From: Rhodobacteraceae bacterium UBA6213
Lineage (GTDB): Bacteria; Pseudomonadota; Alphaproteobacteria; Rhodobacterales; Rhodobacteraceae
Assembly: GCA_002421605.1 (NCBI GenBank)
Contig: DISJ01000008.1
Coordinates: forward strand, 373,632 to 437,631
Direction of reading: 5' to 3'
DNA: 64,000 nucleotides
Made by a program: the position numbers and the translations under genes. Under the pieces are notes generated by a model. It ran no database searches. It had not been told where the DNA came from and was given only the letters and a program-made list of their open reading frames with translations. Position 1 is the stretch's first letter, and every line of letters begins with the position of its first letter. Positions 8,909-19,271 of the stretch are shown in pieces.

Positions 8909-10302
8909 CAGATATGCAACGCGCGCCCGTATGCATCGAGAACCGATTCGTGCATCATCTCGCTTAGCGTCGGGTGCGGGAAAACCGTGTTCATCAGGTC
9001 TTCTTCGGTTGTCTCCAACGCACGCCCTATGACGTAACCTTGAATAAGCTCGGTAACCTCGGCGCCCACCATATGCGCACCCAGCAGTTCGCCGGTTTTC
9101 GCGTCAAACACGGTCTTGATCAGCCCCTCGGCCTCGCCCAAGGCAATCGCCTTACCATTGCCGATAAACGGGAAGTGCCCGACCTTCACCTCGTATCCCT
9201 GTTCCTTGGCGCGCGCCTCGGTCAGCCCGACGCTGGCGACCTGCGGCTGGCAATAGGTGCAACCGGCGATCGAACCGGGCTTGATCGGGTGCGGATGCCC
9301 CCCCGCGATCAGTTCGGCCACCATCACCCCTTCATGGCTTGCCTTGTGCGCCAGCCAAGGGCCACCTGCGATATCGCCGATGGCATAAAGCCCCGGCACA
9401 CCGGTGCGGCAGAACTCGTCCGTCACGACATGGGTGCGGTCGATCTTGACGCCAAGAGCTTCGAGCCCAAGGTTTTCGACATTGCCCACGATCCCCACTG
9501 CGGAAATCACCGTGTCGAATTCGGCCGTGCTGGTGCCTGCCGCGTTTTCAAGATGCGCCACAACCTTGCCGGGGCCGCGGTCGAGCTTTTTTACCGTGGT
9601 CTTTTCTAAAATCTTCATGCCTTGCTTGACGAAGGCTTTGCGCGCAAAGGCCGATATCTCGGCGTCTTCTACCGGCAGCACTCGGTCCAGCACCTCAACC
9701 ACCGTCGTCTCGGCGCCCAGTGTATTGAAAAAGCTGGCAAACTCGATGCCGATTGCGCCCGAACCAATCACCAAAAGCTTCTTGGGCATCCGCTTGGCCT
9801 GCAACGCGTCCTTATAGGTCCAGACCAGATCGCCATCCGCCTCAAGCCCCGGCAATTCGCGCGCGCGCGCGCCTGTGGCCACCACAACCGACTTTGCCGT
9901 CAGCTCTTCGCTGCCTTTATCGGTTTTCACCGTAACGCGCCCCGGGCCGGTCAGCGTGGCGACCCCCATCAGCACGGTAACCTTGTTCTTCTTCATCAGG
10001 TGCCCGATGCCGCCCGAAAGCTGCTTGGCCACACCGCGCGAGCGCGCCACCACGGCGGCAAGGTCAAAGCCGATGCCCTCGACCTTCAACCCGAACTCCT
10101 TGGCGCGGTGCATCAGGTGAAACACCTCGGCACTACGCAACAGCGCCTTGGTCGGAATACAGCCCCAGTTCAGGCAGATCCCACCAAGGTGCTCGCGCTC
10201 GACAATGGCAACCGAAAGGCCAAGTTGCGCACCGCGGATGGCGGCGACATAGCCCCCCGGCCCGGCACCGATCACGATCATATCAAAGCCTTTGGCAGCC
10301 AT
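8908..10302 (-). CDS. lpdA: Dihydrolipoyl dehydrogenase
   Basis: FAD flavoenzyme (E3) that reoxidises dihydrolipoamide in 2-oxoacid dehydrogenase complexes or the glycine cleavage system. The 464-residue protein has the FAD motif GAGPGGYVAAIRGAQLG at 12-28, the redox disulfide GGICLNWGCIPTKALL at about 40-55, the NAD motif GSGAIGIEFASFF, and the C-terminal base region HPHPTLSE-type segment TVFPHPTLSEMMHESV. No 2-oxoacid dehydrogenase genes are adjacent, so the partner complex is not defined here. It is flanked by a DUF924 gene (30 bases upstream) and an MFS gene (overlapping downstream). Confidence 0.96.
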   Translation of the reverse strand: MAAKGFDMIVIGAGPGGYVAAIRGAQLGLSVAIVEREHLGGICLNWGCIPTKALLRSAEVFHLMHRAKEFGLKVEGIGFDLAAVVARSRGVAKQLSGGIGHLMKKNKVTVLMGVATLTGPGRVTVKTDKGSEELTAKSVVVATGARARELPGLEADGDLVWTYKDALQAKRMPKKLLVIGSGAIGIEFASFFNTLGAETTVVEVLDRVLPVEDAEISAFARKAFVKQGMKILEKTTVKKLDRGPGKVVAHLENAAGTSTAEFDTVISAVGIVGNVENLGLEALGVKIDRTHVVTDEFCRTGVPGLYAIGDIAGGPWLAHKASHEGVMVAELIAGGHPHPIKPGSIAGCTYCQPQVASVGLTEARAKEQGYEVKVGHFPFIGNGKAIALGEAEGLIKTVFDAKTGELLGAHMVGAEVTELIQGYVIGRALETTEEDLMNTVFPHPTLSEMMHESVLDAYGRALHI

Positions 10303-10332
10303 CGTTCCCTCCGTTGGAAAATTAGTTTGCCA

Positions 10333-10917
10333 TTAAACCTTTTTCTGCGGAACAGCAATCTCGGGCATTTCGCGCAAGATCGCGCCATATCCGCCCGCCG
10401 CCAGTAGCGCCTTTTCCGCCGCGCTCGATTCCCGCCCCAGCGCTGCGTTGCGCCAAGGAAAGCGGCCGAATCGTGCAATTACTTCGGCATGGGCGTGGGC
10501 ATGGCGCAGATTGTCGCCTGGCATCCGCTCGCCGATAAGCGCGATTCCCCGAGCCTGAAGCGCGTTGTCCTCGGCGTGCATGAAGGGCAGATAAAAAAAC
10601 TGCCGCGCGGGCGGGGCAATGGCCAGATCATGCCCCTTCGCAATTGCCGCCTCGCTCAGGCGCACTGCCAGCGCGTCGGTGGCAAAGCTGCGCGCATCGT
10701 CGCGGAACATGTTGCGCGGGAACTGGTCTGTCAGGATCACCAGCGCTAACGCACCCGTGGCCGTTCTGCCCCAATCAGCAAAAGCACCTTCCTGCACAGC
10801 CGCCCAGGCAGTTGCGAACTGCGCCCGGATCGATGCATCAAGTTCGGGCGTGGCAGCGTACCACCCCTTTGGGCCAACCTCGGTCAGCCAGAAATCGACG
10901 ATTTTCTCAGGTGTCAT
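10333..10917 (-). CDS. DUF924 family protein
   Basis: 194-residue soluble protein of the DUF924 family, which has an alpha-helical, TPR-like fold and no assigned biochemical role. Recognisable segments are VDFWLTEVGPKGWYA at the N-terminus, LALVILTDQFPRNMFRD in the middle, and FFYLPFMHAED, all conserved in the family. It begins the DUF924-lpd-MFS run on the minus strand. Confidence 0.88.
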   Translation of the reverse strand: MTPEKIVDFWLTEVGPKGWYAATPELDASIRAQFATAWAAVQEGAFADWGRTATGALALVILTDQFPRNMFRDDARSFATDALAVRLSEAAIAKGHDLAIAPPARQFFYLPFMHAEDNALQARGIALIGERMPGDNLRHAHAHAEVIARFGRFPWRNAALGRESSAAEKALLAAGGYGAILREMPEIAVPQKKV

Positions 10918-10956
10918 TGGCGTTCCCCCTACGCAGAGGCTGGCAGAGCTTGCCGC

Positions 10957-12231
10957 CTAGTGCAATGCCGACGGATCGTCAGGGTGCGAAACGGCATCGG
11001 CATGATCTTGCGCCGCGCCAAGCGCCGCCTCTACCGCCAAAGGTGATGCCGAGGGCGAAAGCACCGCAAAGGCACCCGTGAGGTCGCTGGAAATACCGGC
11101 GCGACGAGTCGTCCGCCAGGCAGCATAGCCAGCAATGCCAGCCAGCAGCACGCCGATGTAGAGGAAGAAGCCACCGTCACCCGCAACTTCCATCAGCCAG
11201 CCGGTCACCAGCGGCCCGGTAATCGCGCCAACGCCGTTGATGAACAATAGCCCCGCCGAGGCAGAAGCCATGTCGGATTGATCCAGAAAGTCGTTGGTAT
11301 GCGCCAGCAGCAGCGAATAAATCGGGTTGGCTATGCCGCCGATCGCCACCGCCATCACCAACAGCACGACGAAGCCCGGATTGAACAGGAACACGCCAAG
11401 CGACAGCACGCCCCCCAATGCCGCCAGTTCCAGCACCAGCATGCGCCGGTCCATGCGGTCAGAAAACCACCCGATCGGATACTGGAACACCAGCCCGCCA
11501 ACATAGACTGCCGCCACGAAAGCCGAAATCTGCGCTACGCTCAGCCCCGCGCGCCCGCCCCAGACCGAGGACATCCCGAACAGCGCCGAAAACACGCCCC
11601 CCATCAGAAAAATGCCCACGCAGCCCAGCGGCGAAACCTGAAACAGGCGGCGAAAGCTCATCCTCGCCGTGGTCGAAAACACCGGTGCTGGCGCGACCGA
11701 CAACAAGATCGGCGTGAACGACAGTGACACCAGCACCGAGGGAATGATGAACAGCATAAACCCCGAAGGATCACCCGCGTTCATCAGTAATTGTGCCACA
11801 ATGATGCCGATCGCCTGCACGATCATATAGGCAGAAAGCGACTGCCCGCGCGTCTCATTCGTCGATGCCGCGTTCAGCCAGCTTTCGGCGGTGATATAGA
11901 CCCCCGAGAACGAAAAGCCGATCAGCACCCGCATAAGCGCCCAGGCAACCCAATGCGGCGCCGCCGCGTAAAGCACCAACACCGCCGAAATCAGGCTGCC
12001 GAGTGCGGCGAACACCCGTACATGGCCGACCCGGCGGATCAATAGCGGGGTCATTCGGCTGCCGAGCAGAAAGCCAAAGAAGTAGGCCGACATCACCACG
12101 GACATCTGATAGGTGCTGATGCCCTCAATCGCGCCGCGAATACCCAGCAGCGTGCCCTGCATGCCGTTGCCCACCATCAGCAGCATGACACCAAGCAAAA
12201 GCGGCCAAGTAGTGCGCAGAACGGTCAGCAT
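10957..12231 (-). CDS. Major facilitator superfamily transporter (YcaD-like)
   Basis: 424-residue MFS protein with twelve predicted membrane segments, a cytoplasmic loop after segment six, and a hydrophilic C-terminal tail of about 40 residues. The segment SGVYITAESWLNAASTNETRGQ (its core ESWLN being typical of the YcaD-like subgroup) supports the placement. The substrate is unknown. It stands alone, with 39 bases to the DUF924 gene downstream and 70 to queA upstream. Confidence 0.82.
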   Translation of the reverse strand: MLTVLRTTWPLLLGVMLLMVGNGMQGTLLGIRGAIEGISTYQMSVVMSAYFFGFLLGSRMTPLLIRRVGHVRVFAALGSLISAVLVLYAAAPHWVAWALMRVLIGFSFSGVYITAESWLNAASTNETRGQSLSAYMIVQAIGIIVAQLLMNAGDPSGFMLFIIPSVLVSLSFTPILLSVAPAPVFSTTARMSFRRLFQVSPLGCVGIFLMGGVFSALFGMSSVWGGRAGLSVAQISAFVAAVYVGGLVFQYPIGWFSDRMDRRMLVLELAALGGVLSLGVFLFNPGFVVLLVMAVAIGGIANPIYSLLLAHTNDFLDQSDMASASAGLLFINGVGAITGPLVTGWLMEVAGDGGFFLYIGVLLAGIAGYAAWRTTRRAGISSDLTGAFAVLSPSASPLAVEAALGAAQDHADAVSHPDDPSALH

Positions 12232-12301
12232 ATCAGCCCTCGGATTCAGGAAACTACGGCTTTAACTTCGCCAACCTTGCGGATGGCGCGTGAATACGAC
12301 G

Positions 12302-13348
12302 CTAAGGGATCAAAAGCGACGCATCGCCATAGGAGAAGAAACGATAGTCATGCGCAACCGCATGCGCATAGATTTCACGGATACGTTCCTGCCCCATCAA
12401 AGCTGAAACCAGCATCAATAGTGTCGAACGCGGCAGGTGAAAATTGGTCATCAGCGCATCGGTCACACGGAAACGGTAGCCGGGGTAGATGAAGATGTCA
12501 GTGGTGCCACAAAACGGCTCGACCCGGCCCGATACGGCCGCGCTCTCGATCAGGCGCAACGCGGTGGTGCCGACAGGGATTACCCGCCCTCCTGCGTCGC
12601 GCGTGGCGTTGATCTCGGCGGCGGCCTTGGCGCTGACCTCACCCCACTCGGCGTGCATCCGGTGCGTAGCCACATCATCCACCTTTACCGGCAAAAACGT
12701 GCCCGCGCCGACATGCAATGTGACTTCGGAAAACTGCACCCCGCGCGCGGCCAGCGCAGCCAGCAGAGGCGCATCGAAATGCAAGCTGGCAGTTGGCGCG
12801 GCCACCGCGCCTGCGTGACGGGCAAACACGGTTTGATAGTCTGTCTTGTCAGCCTCATCAGGCACGCGCAGAGCCGCGATATAAGGTGGCAGCGGCATCG
12901 CCCCAGTCTCGGCCAGCGCCACATCGAAATCGGCCCCGACAAGCGAGAACGTCAGCCGCATTTGCCCCTCGGCAATGGCGCGAACCTCGGCGGCGAGGGT
13001 GTTGGAAAAACGGATGGTTTCGCCAATACGCACCTTGCGCAGCGGCTTGGCCAGCGCCAGCCATTCGCCCTCCGGTGCGGGTTCAAGCAGCGTAACCTCA
13101 ATACGCGCGCTGACCTCGCCTTGCGTGCTTTGCCGGGTGCGCTCGCCGATCAGCCGCGCCGGAATGACCTTGGTGTTGTTGAGAACCAGCCGATCACCGG
13201 GCCGCAGAATCGTGGGCAGATCGTGCACTACCCGGTCAGCAATGCCGCCACCTTCGGCCAAAAGCAGGCGCGCCGCACTGCGCGGCCGCGCCGGGCGCGT
13301 GGCGATCAACCGCTCGGGCAGATCAAAATCAAAATCGCTCAACTTCAC
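12302..13348 (-). CDS. queA: tRNA preQ1(34) S-adenosylmethionine ribosyltransferase-isomerase
   Basis: Transfers and isomerises the ribosyl moiety of SAM to preQ1 at the wobble position of GUN-decoding tRNAs, giving epoxyqueuosine. The 348-residue length and the opening [16 protein letters not shown] are typical, as are the segments [23 protein letters not shown] and the C-terminal [18 protein letters not shown]. The start codon overlaps the stop of the AsmA-like gene (ATGA), so it is the downstream member of a two-gene unit. No tgt or queuosine synthesis gene is adjacent. Confidence 0.96.
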   Translation of the reverse strand: MKLSDFDFDLPERLIATRPARPRSAARLLLAEGGGIADRVVHDLPTILRPGDRLVLNNTKVIPARLIGERTRQSTQGEVSARIEVTLLEPAPEGEWLALAKPLRKVRIGETIRFSNTLAAEVRAIAEGQMRLTFSLVGADFDVALAETGAMPLPPYIAALRVPDEADKTDYQTVFARHAGAVAAPTASLHFDAPLLAALAARGVQFSEVTLHVGAGTFLPVKVDDVATHRMHAEWGEVSAKAAAEINATRDAGGRVIPVGTTALRLIESAAVSGRVEPFCGTTDIFIYPGYRFRVTDALMTNFHLPRSTLLMLVSALMGQERIREIYAHAVAHDYRFFSYGDASLLIP

Positions 13349-16300
13349 TGCCCTGCCTCCGTGAGCGGTTTTCGGAAAATGTCGCGCAAAAACCCCGGCG
13401 CCAGCAACGATAGCGGATTGACTGTAATCTGCGGATTGCTCGCCGTGCCGCCCAGCCTGTAGGTGATGCCAAACAGCCCCTCGCCCTTGCGCGAGATGAT
13501 CTGGCCGATAGCGTTAATCAGATATAGCGGCGTAAGCACACCCTGAAAATCAAGTGCTCCCGTCGCCGGCATATAGGTGCCGTCACCCGAAACACCAAGC
13601 GAGGCCCCCACCGCAGCACCTTCGGTCAGGGTGATGGTGTCGGGGCTGATGACAAATGCGCCGTCAACTTTGGTAAACAGCAACCCTTCGCCGTTCAACT
13701 GCTCAAGCAGGCCGATCCCAGATGCCGCCGAAAGCAGAGCGGCCAGAATCGGTGCATCGACCACGCGCAGATCAAGCATTTCAGCGGTGCCCGCAAAATA
13801 CCCCGCGCCGCCGCTGCCGGGCTGCAAGATCAGATCAAGCGAGCCTCCGCGCGCCTTGGAAAATACCCCGGACGAGTTCAGCACCGCCCCGGCATCGGCC
13901 GAAACAATACGAAAGGCGCTGCGTCCACCCTGCCCCGGTGTGACCGTTCCCTGGATCTGCGCGCCGCCATTGACATTGGCCGAAAACCCGCCCGCAAAGC
14001 CTGTCGTTTGCGAAAAATCGCCGCGAAAGCTGGTCAGCGCGATACTGTCGGAAATCTGCACCCGGTCCATCCGAATGCTGATCGGCCCACCGGCATCGCC
14101 GCCGCTACCGCCGATAGTGGCACGGCGCAAATCGGCCCGCGCGCCGCTCAACTCGATCGCCATTGGGTTATTTGCGCCCTGCGCGCGCAGCATTACCGCG
14201 CCCTCGAACCAGTCATTCAGCACCACCGGGGCGAAGCTGGCATTGTCAAGTTTGCCGTCGGGCGAAAGCGTTAACGCGCCGCTCCCCTCTAGCCCCGCCG
14301 CCGCCAGCGATATCCGCTCAACCGTCGCCGGTTTGCCCAATGTGCCCGAAATCGCAAAACTGCCCACCTCAGTCGCGGTCTTGCGCCATCCCACCGAGGG
14401 AATCGCCAGCGTCAGGCCCTGTAGATCACTTGTCAGCTCAAAGCGGATCGGCGCTTCGCGCTGAATACCCAGCACCAATTGCCCAGTGCCGCTACCGCCA
14501 ATGGTGCCGCGCGGCAAGGTGACGCCCAGCGTGGCAAGCCCGGCCTCGGAAAGCTCGATATCGCCTCTAAGCTGCGAGGCAGCCGCGTGCTCGGTACCGA
14601 ACCGCTGCGCCCAGGTTGCATCAAAGCCTACCCCTGAAAGCGTGCCACGCCCGGCGATTTCGATACCCGTGGCATCTGCCGAAAGGCGTAGATGGTCCGC
14701 CCGAAGCGGGCGCCCCGGTACCAGAACATCTGATCGCACATCGCTCAGATCTGCCGTGACGCGAAAGCGCACATCTTCCGCCTTCAGTTCATTCTTCAAC
14801 GCCATTTGCAGCACCGTTTCGGCGCGCGCCTCGCCCTCGGCAAAATCGGTTGCAAGACCCGCCTTGGTCATGAAGCCGAATGGTTCTTGGTCAAGTAGCG
14901 ACATGGCAGCCGGAATGGTGCTTTGCGTGTGCAGCCGGATTTCGGCGGGTGCTGGGCGCATACGAATATCGGGCACTACAAGCACGGTATCGGCCACGTC
15001 GATACGCCCGCCGGTCGGTGCCACAAGATGGCCGCGTTCAACCGTCAGCGCGTGACGGTTGCCCTCGATCGTGGCGTAGCCAGAAACATCAAGCAGCGGC
15101 GGCAGGGTGCCGAGAATACGTACCTCTGCACCCTCAAAGCCGTATCCCAGCGCAAGTTGCGGCTCGGTCCCTGGTTCCAGCCGCAGCGCCGCGCGCACAT
15201 CGCGCAATTCGCCGGTGGCTACGTTTTCTGCCAACCAGCTGCGGGTTTTTGCCACCACCGCCAACGGCCAAAGCGCCAGCATCCGTTGCTGCGTGATATG
15301 CCCCGCGCCGAAATCGAGTTCCACATGCCAGCCGTCGGTTGCCGCCGCAATGCGCCCAGAGGCGCTGATCCGGTCTGGCCCGTTGCTTAGCTGCAACTGA
15401 CCGATCTCCATGGTGAAGGGATCTAGGCGCAAGCGCAGATCAAGCGCACCTTCGACAAATTGAACCGGCGTTTCAAACAGCCCCTCGGGATCAACGCGCA
15501 AATCGACCACCGAAAGCTGCGCGAGCACCTCTTGCGGCAAACCGCCCGAAAACCCCCGAAGTTGCGCCGAGCCAGCGCCGCGCAACCTAAGCGCGCGGCT
15601 GTCTATGGAAAGGTCGGCAAACGAGATCCGCTCGTGGGCAGGGTCATAGGTCAGGTGCAAACTGCCGCCGCGGATCGACACGGGCGGCACGCCCGCCACC
15701 GGGTTCAGTGCGCCCGCGCCGATTTCGAGGCGCGCATCAAGCTGACCGATGGCGCCGCTTGCGTCGATTCCGCTGCGCAACGAGCCCGAAATCGGCACGT
15801 CAAGCACCCCGAGCCACGCCAGCGCGGGCGATTGCAGCGCCAGGTCGCGTGCGGGCACCGCAGTAATCACGGCACCGAACGAAGCCTCGTTGCCTTGTTT
15901 GCGAGTATTGAGCGACAGCGCCACCGACGAGGTCATACGCTTTGCCTCGCCAATATCGAAGCCGAGCGTCACCGCCAGCCGCGTGGCATCTTGTGTCAGC
16001 GTCAGTCGCCCCGCCGAAACTTGCCAGACCATGCCATTGCGCGCGTCGTCGAGACGAATCTGCAATCCATCGGCTTCGATTCGTTGCAACCCCGCCAGCG
16101 CGGGCGCATCGAACACCTGCTTGAACGCCGTCAGCGCCTGCGCCAGACTTTCCGGGGTCGCAGCGCTAAGCGCCGCGCCCTCGCCACCGAAGGCCACATC
16201 AAGCGAGCCGTCCTCTAGGCGGCGCAGCGCTAGGCTCGCACCATTGATGCGCACCGCCTCGACCTCGATCCGCCATTGCGCCAACGCCGCGCGCGACAGT

Positions 16301-16659
16301 GTCAGGCGCGCTTCGGGCAGAAGCGCGGTTACTTGGCCGCGCGGCCCGACGATTTCAACATCCAGAAAGCGCATGCGCGGCGCCACCCCGTCGGTCACGA
16401 CCAATTCCGCGCCGCTCAGATGCACTTTGAGGTTTCCCGCCAGCGCCTCATTGACCTCTGCTTCGATACGCTCGATCGCCCAGCGCGGGGCAGGTAGCGG
16501 GCGGTGCGTTACATAAAGCGCGGCCAGCAGCAGCAGCAGCACGAACGTCGGAAATGAAACCAGCAGCCAAAGCACAAAGCGCGTTGCATGGCGACGGCGC
16601 GGGCGCACCAGCGGCCCCGCTTTGCCGTCGCTTCCATCTTTGGCCTGTTGTTGGTCCAT
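13345..16659 (-). CDS. AsmA/DUF3971-type giant envelope protein (YhdP/TamB-like)
   Basis: 1104-residue protein with a cytoplasmic basic N-terminus, one membrane anchor (about 28-50, rich in Leu), and a very long beta-rich periplasmic body with repeated short strands, as in AsmA/YhdP proteins. These form groove-like bridges thought to carry phospholipid between inner and outer membranes. The C-terminus ([17 protein letters not shown]) fits the AsmA-like C-terminal domain. I chose the ATG at 16659 (preceded by AGGGCGGA); an upstream TTG at 16695 would add 12 residues. It is cotranscribed with queA. Confidence 0.82.
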   Translation of the reverse strand: MDQQQAKDGSDGKAGPLVRPRRRHATRFVLWLLVSFPTFVLLLLLAALYVTHRPLPAPRWAIERIEAEVNEALAGNLKVHLSGAELVVTDGVAPRMRFLDVEIVGPRGQVTALLPEARLTLSRAALAQWRIEVEAVRINGASLALRRLEDGSLDVAFGGEGAALSAATPESLAQALTAFKQVFDAPALAGLQRIEADGLQIRLDDARNGMVWQVSAGRLTLTQDATRLAVTLGFDIGEAKRMTSSVALSLNTRKQGNEASFGAVITAVPARDLALQSPALAWLGVLDVPISGSLRSGIDASGAIGQLDARLEIGAGALNPVAGVPPVSIRGGSLHLTYDPAHERISFADLSIDSRALRLRGAGSAQLRGFSGGLPQEVLAQLSVVDLRVDPEGLFETPVQFVEGALDLRLRLDPFTMEIGQLQLSNGPDRISASGRIAAATDGWHVELDFGAGHITQQRMLALWPLAVVAKTRSWLAENVATGELRDVRAALRLEPGTEPQLALGYGFEGAEVRILGTLPPLLDVSGYATIEGNRHALTVERGHLVAPTGGRIDVADTVLVVPDIRMRPAPAEIRLHTQSTIPAAMSLLDQEPFGFMTKAGLATDFAEGEARAETVLQMALKNELKAEDVRFRVTADLSDVRSDVLVPGRPLRADHLRLSADATGIEIAGRGTLSGVGFDATWAQRFGTEHAAASQLRGDIELSEAGLATLGVTLPRGTIGGSGTGQLVLGIQREAPIRFELTSDLQGLTLAIPSVGWRKTATEVGSFAISGTLGKPATVERISLAAAGLEGSGALTLSPDGKLDNASFAPVVLNDWFEGAVMLRAQGANNPMAIELSGARADLRRATIGGSGGDAGGPISIRMDRVQISDSIALTSFRGDFSQTTGFAGGFSANVNGGAQIQGTVTPGQGGRSAFRIVSADAGAVLNSSGVFSKARGGSLDLILQPGSGGAGYFAGTAEMLDLRVVDAPILAALLSAASGIGLLEQLNGEGLLFTKVDGAFVISPDTITLTEGAAVGASLGVSGDGTYMPATGALDFQGVLTPLYLINAIGQIISRKGEGLFGITYRLGGTASNPQITVNPLSLLAPGFLRDIFRKPLTEAGQ

Positions 16660-16756
16660 GTTCCGCCCTGCCGTGCGGTTGCGCTGCCCGCGCAAATGAT
16701 CTTTGCTGAGCGCGGGTTAAAACACAAACCCTCGTCTCCGTCCAAAGGAACCCGCT

Positions 16757-17242
16757 ATGTTCGACATCGGCGATTTCGCGCCTGATTTCACCCTTCCCGC
16801 CATCACGGGTGCGGGAAAAGACATGTCTCTTTCGCTTGCCGCTTTGCGCGGTCAGCCTGTGGTGCTGTTTTTCTATCCGCGCGACGCCACCCCGACCTGC
16901 ACGCTCGAAGCGGTCGCATTCAGCACGCGTGCCGCCGAGTTTGCAGCTCTGGGCGCACAGGTCATCGGCATTTCCAAAGACAGCCTTGACGCGCATCGAA
17001 AGTTTCTGGCGCGCAAGCACCTCGCCCTGATACTTGCCAGTGACGCCGCGAGCGACATTTGCGAGCAATACGGCGCCTGGGGGCCCAAAAAGCTTTTTGG
17101 TCGCGCCTATCAGGGCATATTGCGCAACACATACCTGATCGACAGCGGCGGGCGCATTGCGGCGATCTGGCAAGGCGTCAAGGTCGAGGGCCACGACGAG
17201 GCCGTGCTGGCGGCACTCAAAGGCATGGAAATTCGGCCATAA
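16757..17242 (+). CDS. bcp: Peroxiredoxin, BCP/AhpC-TSA family
   Basis: Thiol peroxidase of 161 residues that reduces hydrogen peroxide and alkyl peroxides. The thioredoxin fold begins GDFAPDFTLP, and the peroxidatic loop reads FFYPRDATPTCTLEAVAF with the active cysteine at position 48. Classic BCP proteins have a resolving cysteine five residues later; here that position is valine, so the enzyme may be a 1-Cys type or use the later cysteine in SDICEQYGAWG. It is divergent from the AsmA-like gene, with 97 bases between the start codons. Confidence 0.9.
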   Translation: MFDIGDFAPDFTLPAITGAGKDMSLSLAALRGQPVVLFFYPRDATPTCTLEAVAFSTRAAEFAALGAQVIGISKDSLDAHRKFLARKHLALILASDAASDICEQYGAWGPKKLFGRAYQGILRNTYLIDSGGRIAAIWQGVKVEGHDEAVLAALKGMEIRP

Positions 17243-17298
17243 TCCGCCAGCTCCGCCCCCGCGCCGCCCCCCCGCCCCGTATCGGGGGCAAAAATGGT

Positions 17299-17312
17299 TG
17301 CATCGCGATGCA
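17299..17312. other. Perfect 14-bp palindrome upstream of the M23 peptidase gene
   Basis: TGCATCGCGATGCA is self-complementary and extends to 20 bases with one mismatched pair. It lies 78 bases before the M23 peptidase start codon, where an operator could sit. No known regulator was recognised, and chance occurrence in GC-rich DNA cannot be excluded. Confidence 0.35.
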
Positions 17313-17390
17313 TCCTCTTGCTAAGCCCTGAATGCGGTTTCGCCCAAGGGGGCGCACCACGTAGCGCAATGACAGGATGGATCATTTCAG

Positions 17391-18716
17391 GTGCACCGAC
17401 GCGTCGCGCAATATCTCAATTCTTTCGTCGGGCGCTGGCTGCCCGAACAACGCATGTTCCTCAAGTCGGACACCGCCACGCGCTTTGTGCGGCTACGTCC
17501 GCTAACGCAGGCGGTGATGCTGGGCGGCACGGTGCTGGTGTTTGGCTGGACAATCGTGGCCAGCTCGATCCTGTTTAGCGACGTGATTAGCGCAGGAAGT
17601 TCGCAAGAACAGGTTGCCCGCGCGCAGGCGGCGTTCGAGCTGCGGCTGGATGAGCTGTCGCGTGAACGTGATGCACGCGCCAGTGAAGCAACTGCGGCAC
17701 AGTCTCGATTTGCACTGGCGCTAGAGCAAGTATCGCAGATGCAGTCGGCCCTTCTGGCCTCGGAAGAGCAACGGCGCGAACTTGAAACCGGGATCGAGGT
17801 CATACAGGCGACCCTGCGGCGCACCATGCAGGAACGCGACGCGGCGGCCGCTCAGGTAACAGAGCGCGAGCTCGAACTGGCCGGTGGGCCCGATGGCGCG
17901 GGCCCCACCGAAGTGGCGCCCGAAGATGTGGCCTCAACGCTTGATATCGTTGCCGCCGCGCTTTCAAGCGCAGCGGCAGAACGCGACCGTTTGCAAGCGT
18001 CCGCCGATGAGGCCGAGGCCGAACTGGCCTCGATGCAGCTTGAACAGCGCCTGCTGGATCAGCGCAATGACGAGATTTTCGCCACACTCGAAAACGCGGT
18101 TTCGGTTTCGGTTGAGCCGCTCGACAAGATGTTCCGCGCGGTCGGAATGAACACCGAGTCGATCCTCGAAACTGTGCGACTGGGATATTCCGGCACCGGC
18201 GGGCCGCTTTTGCCGACCGCGATGTCGGCCAGTGGCGAGCCTGAATATAGCGCCGATCTTGCCCGCGCTACGGGGATTTTGGACACGCTCGACCGGCTGA
18301 ACCTTTACCGCATCGCCGCATCATCCCTGCCGCTGGATATTCCAGTCAAGGCGTCCTACCGCTTAACGTCGCCGTTTGGGCGACGCTGGGGCACGATGCA
18401 CGAGGGCGTCGATATGGCAGGCCCGACCGGCACCCCGATCTATGGCACAGGCGATGGTGTTGTGACCCACGCGGGTTGGCAATCTGGCTATGGCAACATG
18501 ATCGAGATCCAGCACGCGTTTGGCACCGTCACCCGTTACGGCCACCTGAGCAAGATCCGGGTAAGCGTAGGCCAAAAGGTCTCGCGCGGGGACCGGATCG
18601 GTGATATGGGCAGCACTGGCAGATCCACTGGTCCGCACCTACACTACGAGGTGCGCGTGAATGGCAATCCGGTCAATCCGATGACCTTCATAATGGCGGC
18701 AAGCAATGTTTTCTAA
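17391..18716 (+). CDS. M23 family metallopeptidase with DUF5930-type coiled-coil N-terminus
   Basis: 441-residue envelope peptidase. A membrane segment at about 41-62 is followed by a long coiled coil (about 68-235, rich in Glu, Arg, Ala and Gln) and a C-terminal LytM/M23 domain. The zinc site is seen in HEGVDMAGPTGTPI (His and Asp) and in GPHLHYEVRVNG (second His pair). All ligands are present, so an active DD-endopeptidase is possible, unlike degenerate EnvC-type activators. It overlaps the bactofilin gene by 11 bases. This peptidase/bactofilin pairing is seen in other bacteria, where it shapes the peptidoglycan wall. Confidence 0.92.
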   Translation: MHRRVAQYLNSFVGRWLPEQRMFLKSDTATRFVRLRPLTQAVMLGGTVLVFGWTIVASSILFSDVISAGSSQEQVARAQAAFELRLDELSRERDARASEATAAQSRFALALEQVSQMQSALLASEEQRRELETGIEVIQATLRRTMQERDAAAAQVTERELELAGGPDGAGPTEVAPEDVASTLDIVAAALSSAAAERDRLQASADEAEAELASMQLEQRLLDQRNDEIFATLENAVSVSVEPLDKMFRAVGMNTESILETVRLGYSGTGGPLLPTAMSASGEPEYSADLARATGILDTLDRLNLYRIAASSLPLDIPVKASYRLTSPFGRRWGTMHEGVDMAGPTGTPIYGTGDGVVTHAGWQSGYGNMIEIQHAFGTVTRYGHLSKIRVSVGQKVSRGDRIGDMGSTGRSTGPHLHYEVRVNGNPVNPMTFIMAASNVF

Positions 18717-19212
18717 AAGCAGAATCAACGAACCCGGTCCCAAAACCACGCCCGACGGCGACAAGCCCAAGGCCCCCGATACGCCGATGCCGCGCCCCAC
18801 GGGTGACAGTCCGCCCGGCGCACCGCGCCCCAAAGCGCCGGTCTCGGTGCTGTCTTCCGATCTGACCGTTGTGGGCAATCTGCGCACCACGGGTGATGTG
18901 CAGGTTGAAGGCGTGGTCGAGGGTGACATTCGCGCGCATCTTCTGACGGTTGGCGAAAGCGCCACCATCAAGGGCGAGATCGTTGCGGACGATATCGTGG
19001 TCAATGGCCGCGTCGTGGGCCGCGTGCGCGGCCTCAAGGTGCGGCTGACCTCGACCGCGCGGGTCGAGGGCGACATCGTGCACAAAACCATCGCCATCGA
19101 ATCGGGTGCGCATTTCGAAGGCTCGGTACAGCGTCAGGATGACCCGCTGGCGTCAGGCGTGACGCCAAAGCTGGCGCCGCCCGCCGCCGCCATTTCCAAA
19201 ACCGAAGACTAA
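18706..19212 (+). CDS. Bactofilin (polymer-forming cytoskeletal protein)
   Basis: 168-residue bactofilin with a disordered, Pro-rich N-terminus (about 1-45), a beta-helical core of short repeats (about 48-140, for example VVGNLRTTGDVQVEGVVEGD) and a short disordered tail. Bactofilins polymerise without nucleotide and position cell-wall enzymes. Here the natural partner is the M23 peptidase encoded just upstream, whose coding sequence overlaps by 11 bases. A strong terminator follows. Confidence 0.95.
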   Translation: MFSKSRINEPGPKTTPDGDKPKAPDTPMPRPTGDSPPGAPRPKAPVSVLSSDLTVVGNLRTTGDVQVEGVVEGDIRAHLLTVGESATIKGEIVADDIVVNGRVVGRVRGLKVRLTSTARVEGDIVHKTIAIESGAHFEGSVQRQDDPLASGVTPKLAPPAAAISKTED

Positions 19213-19237
19213 GCAACCGCAAGCGCGGTACAATCAA

Positions 19238-19266
19238 GGGCGGTGCCAATGGCACCGCCCATTTTT
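19238..19266 (+). terminator. Rho-independent terminator after bactofilin gene
   Basis: A perfect 10-bp stem, GGGCGGTGCC (19238-19247) with GGCACCGCCC (19251-19260), has an AAT loop and is followed by ATTTTTG. It ends the M23/bactofilin transcript and sits just beyond the 3' end of the convergent DUF2189 gene. Confidence 0.9.
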
Positions 19267-19271
19267 GTAGC

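Noticed and set aside
17262..17296. GCCCCG-TAT-CGGGGGC hairpin after the peroxiredoxin gene as a terminator
   Set aside because: On the plus strand it is followed by A residues rather than T, and on the minus strand no gene ends there. It may be a simple GC-rich inverted repeat.
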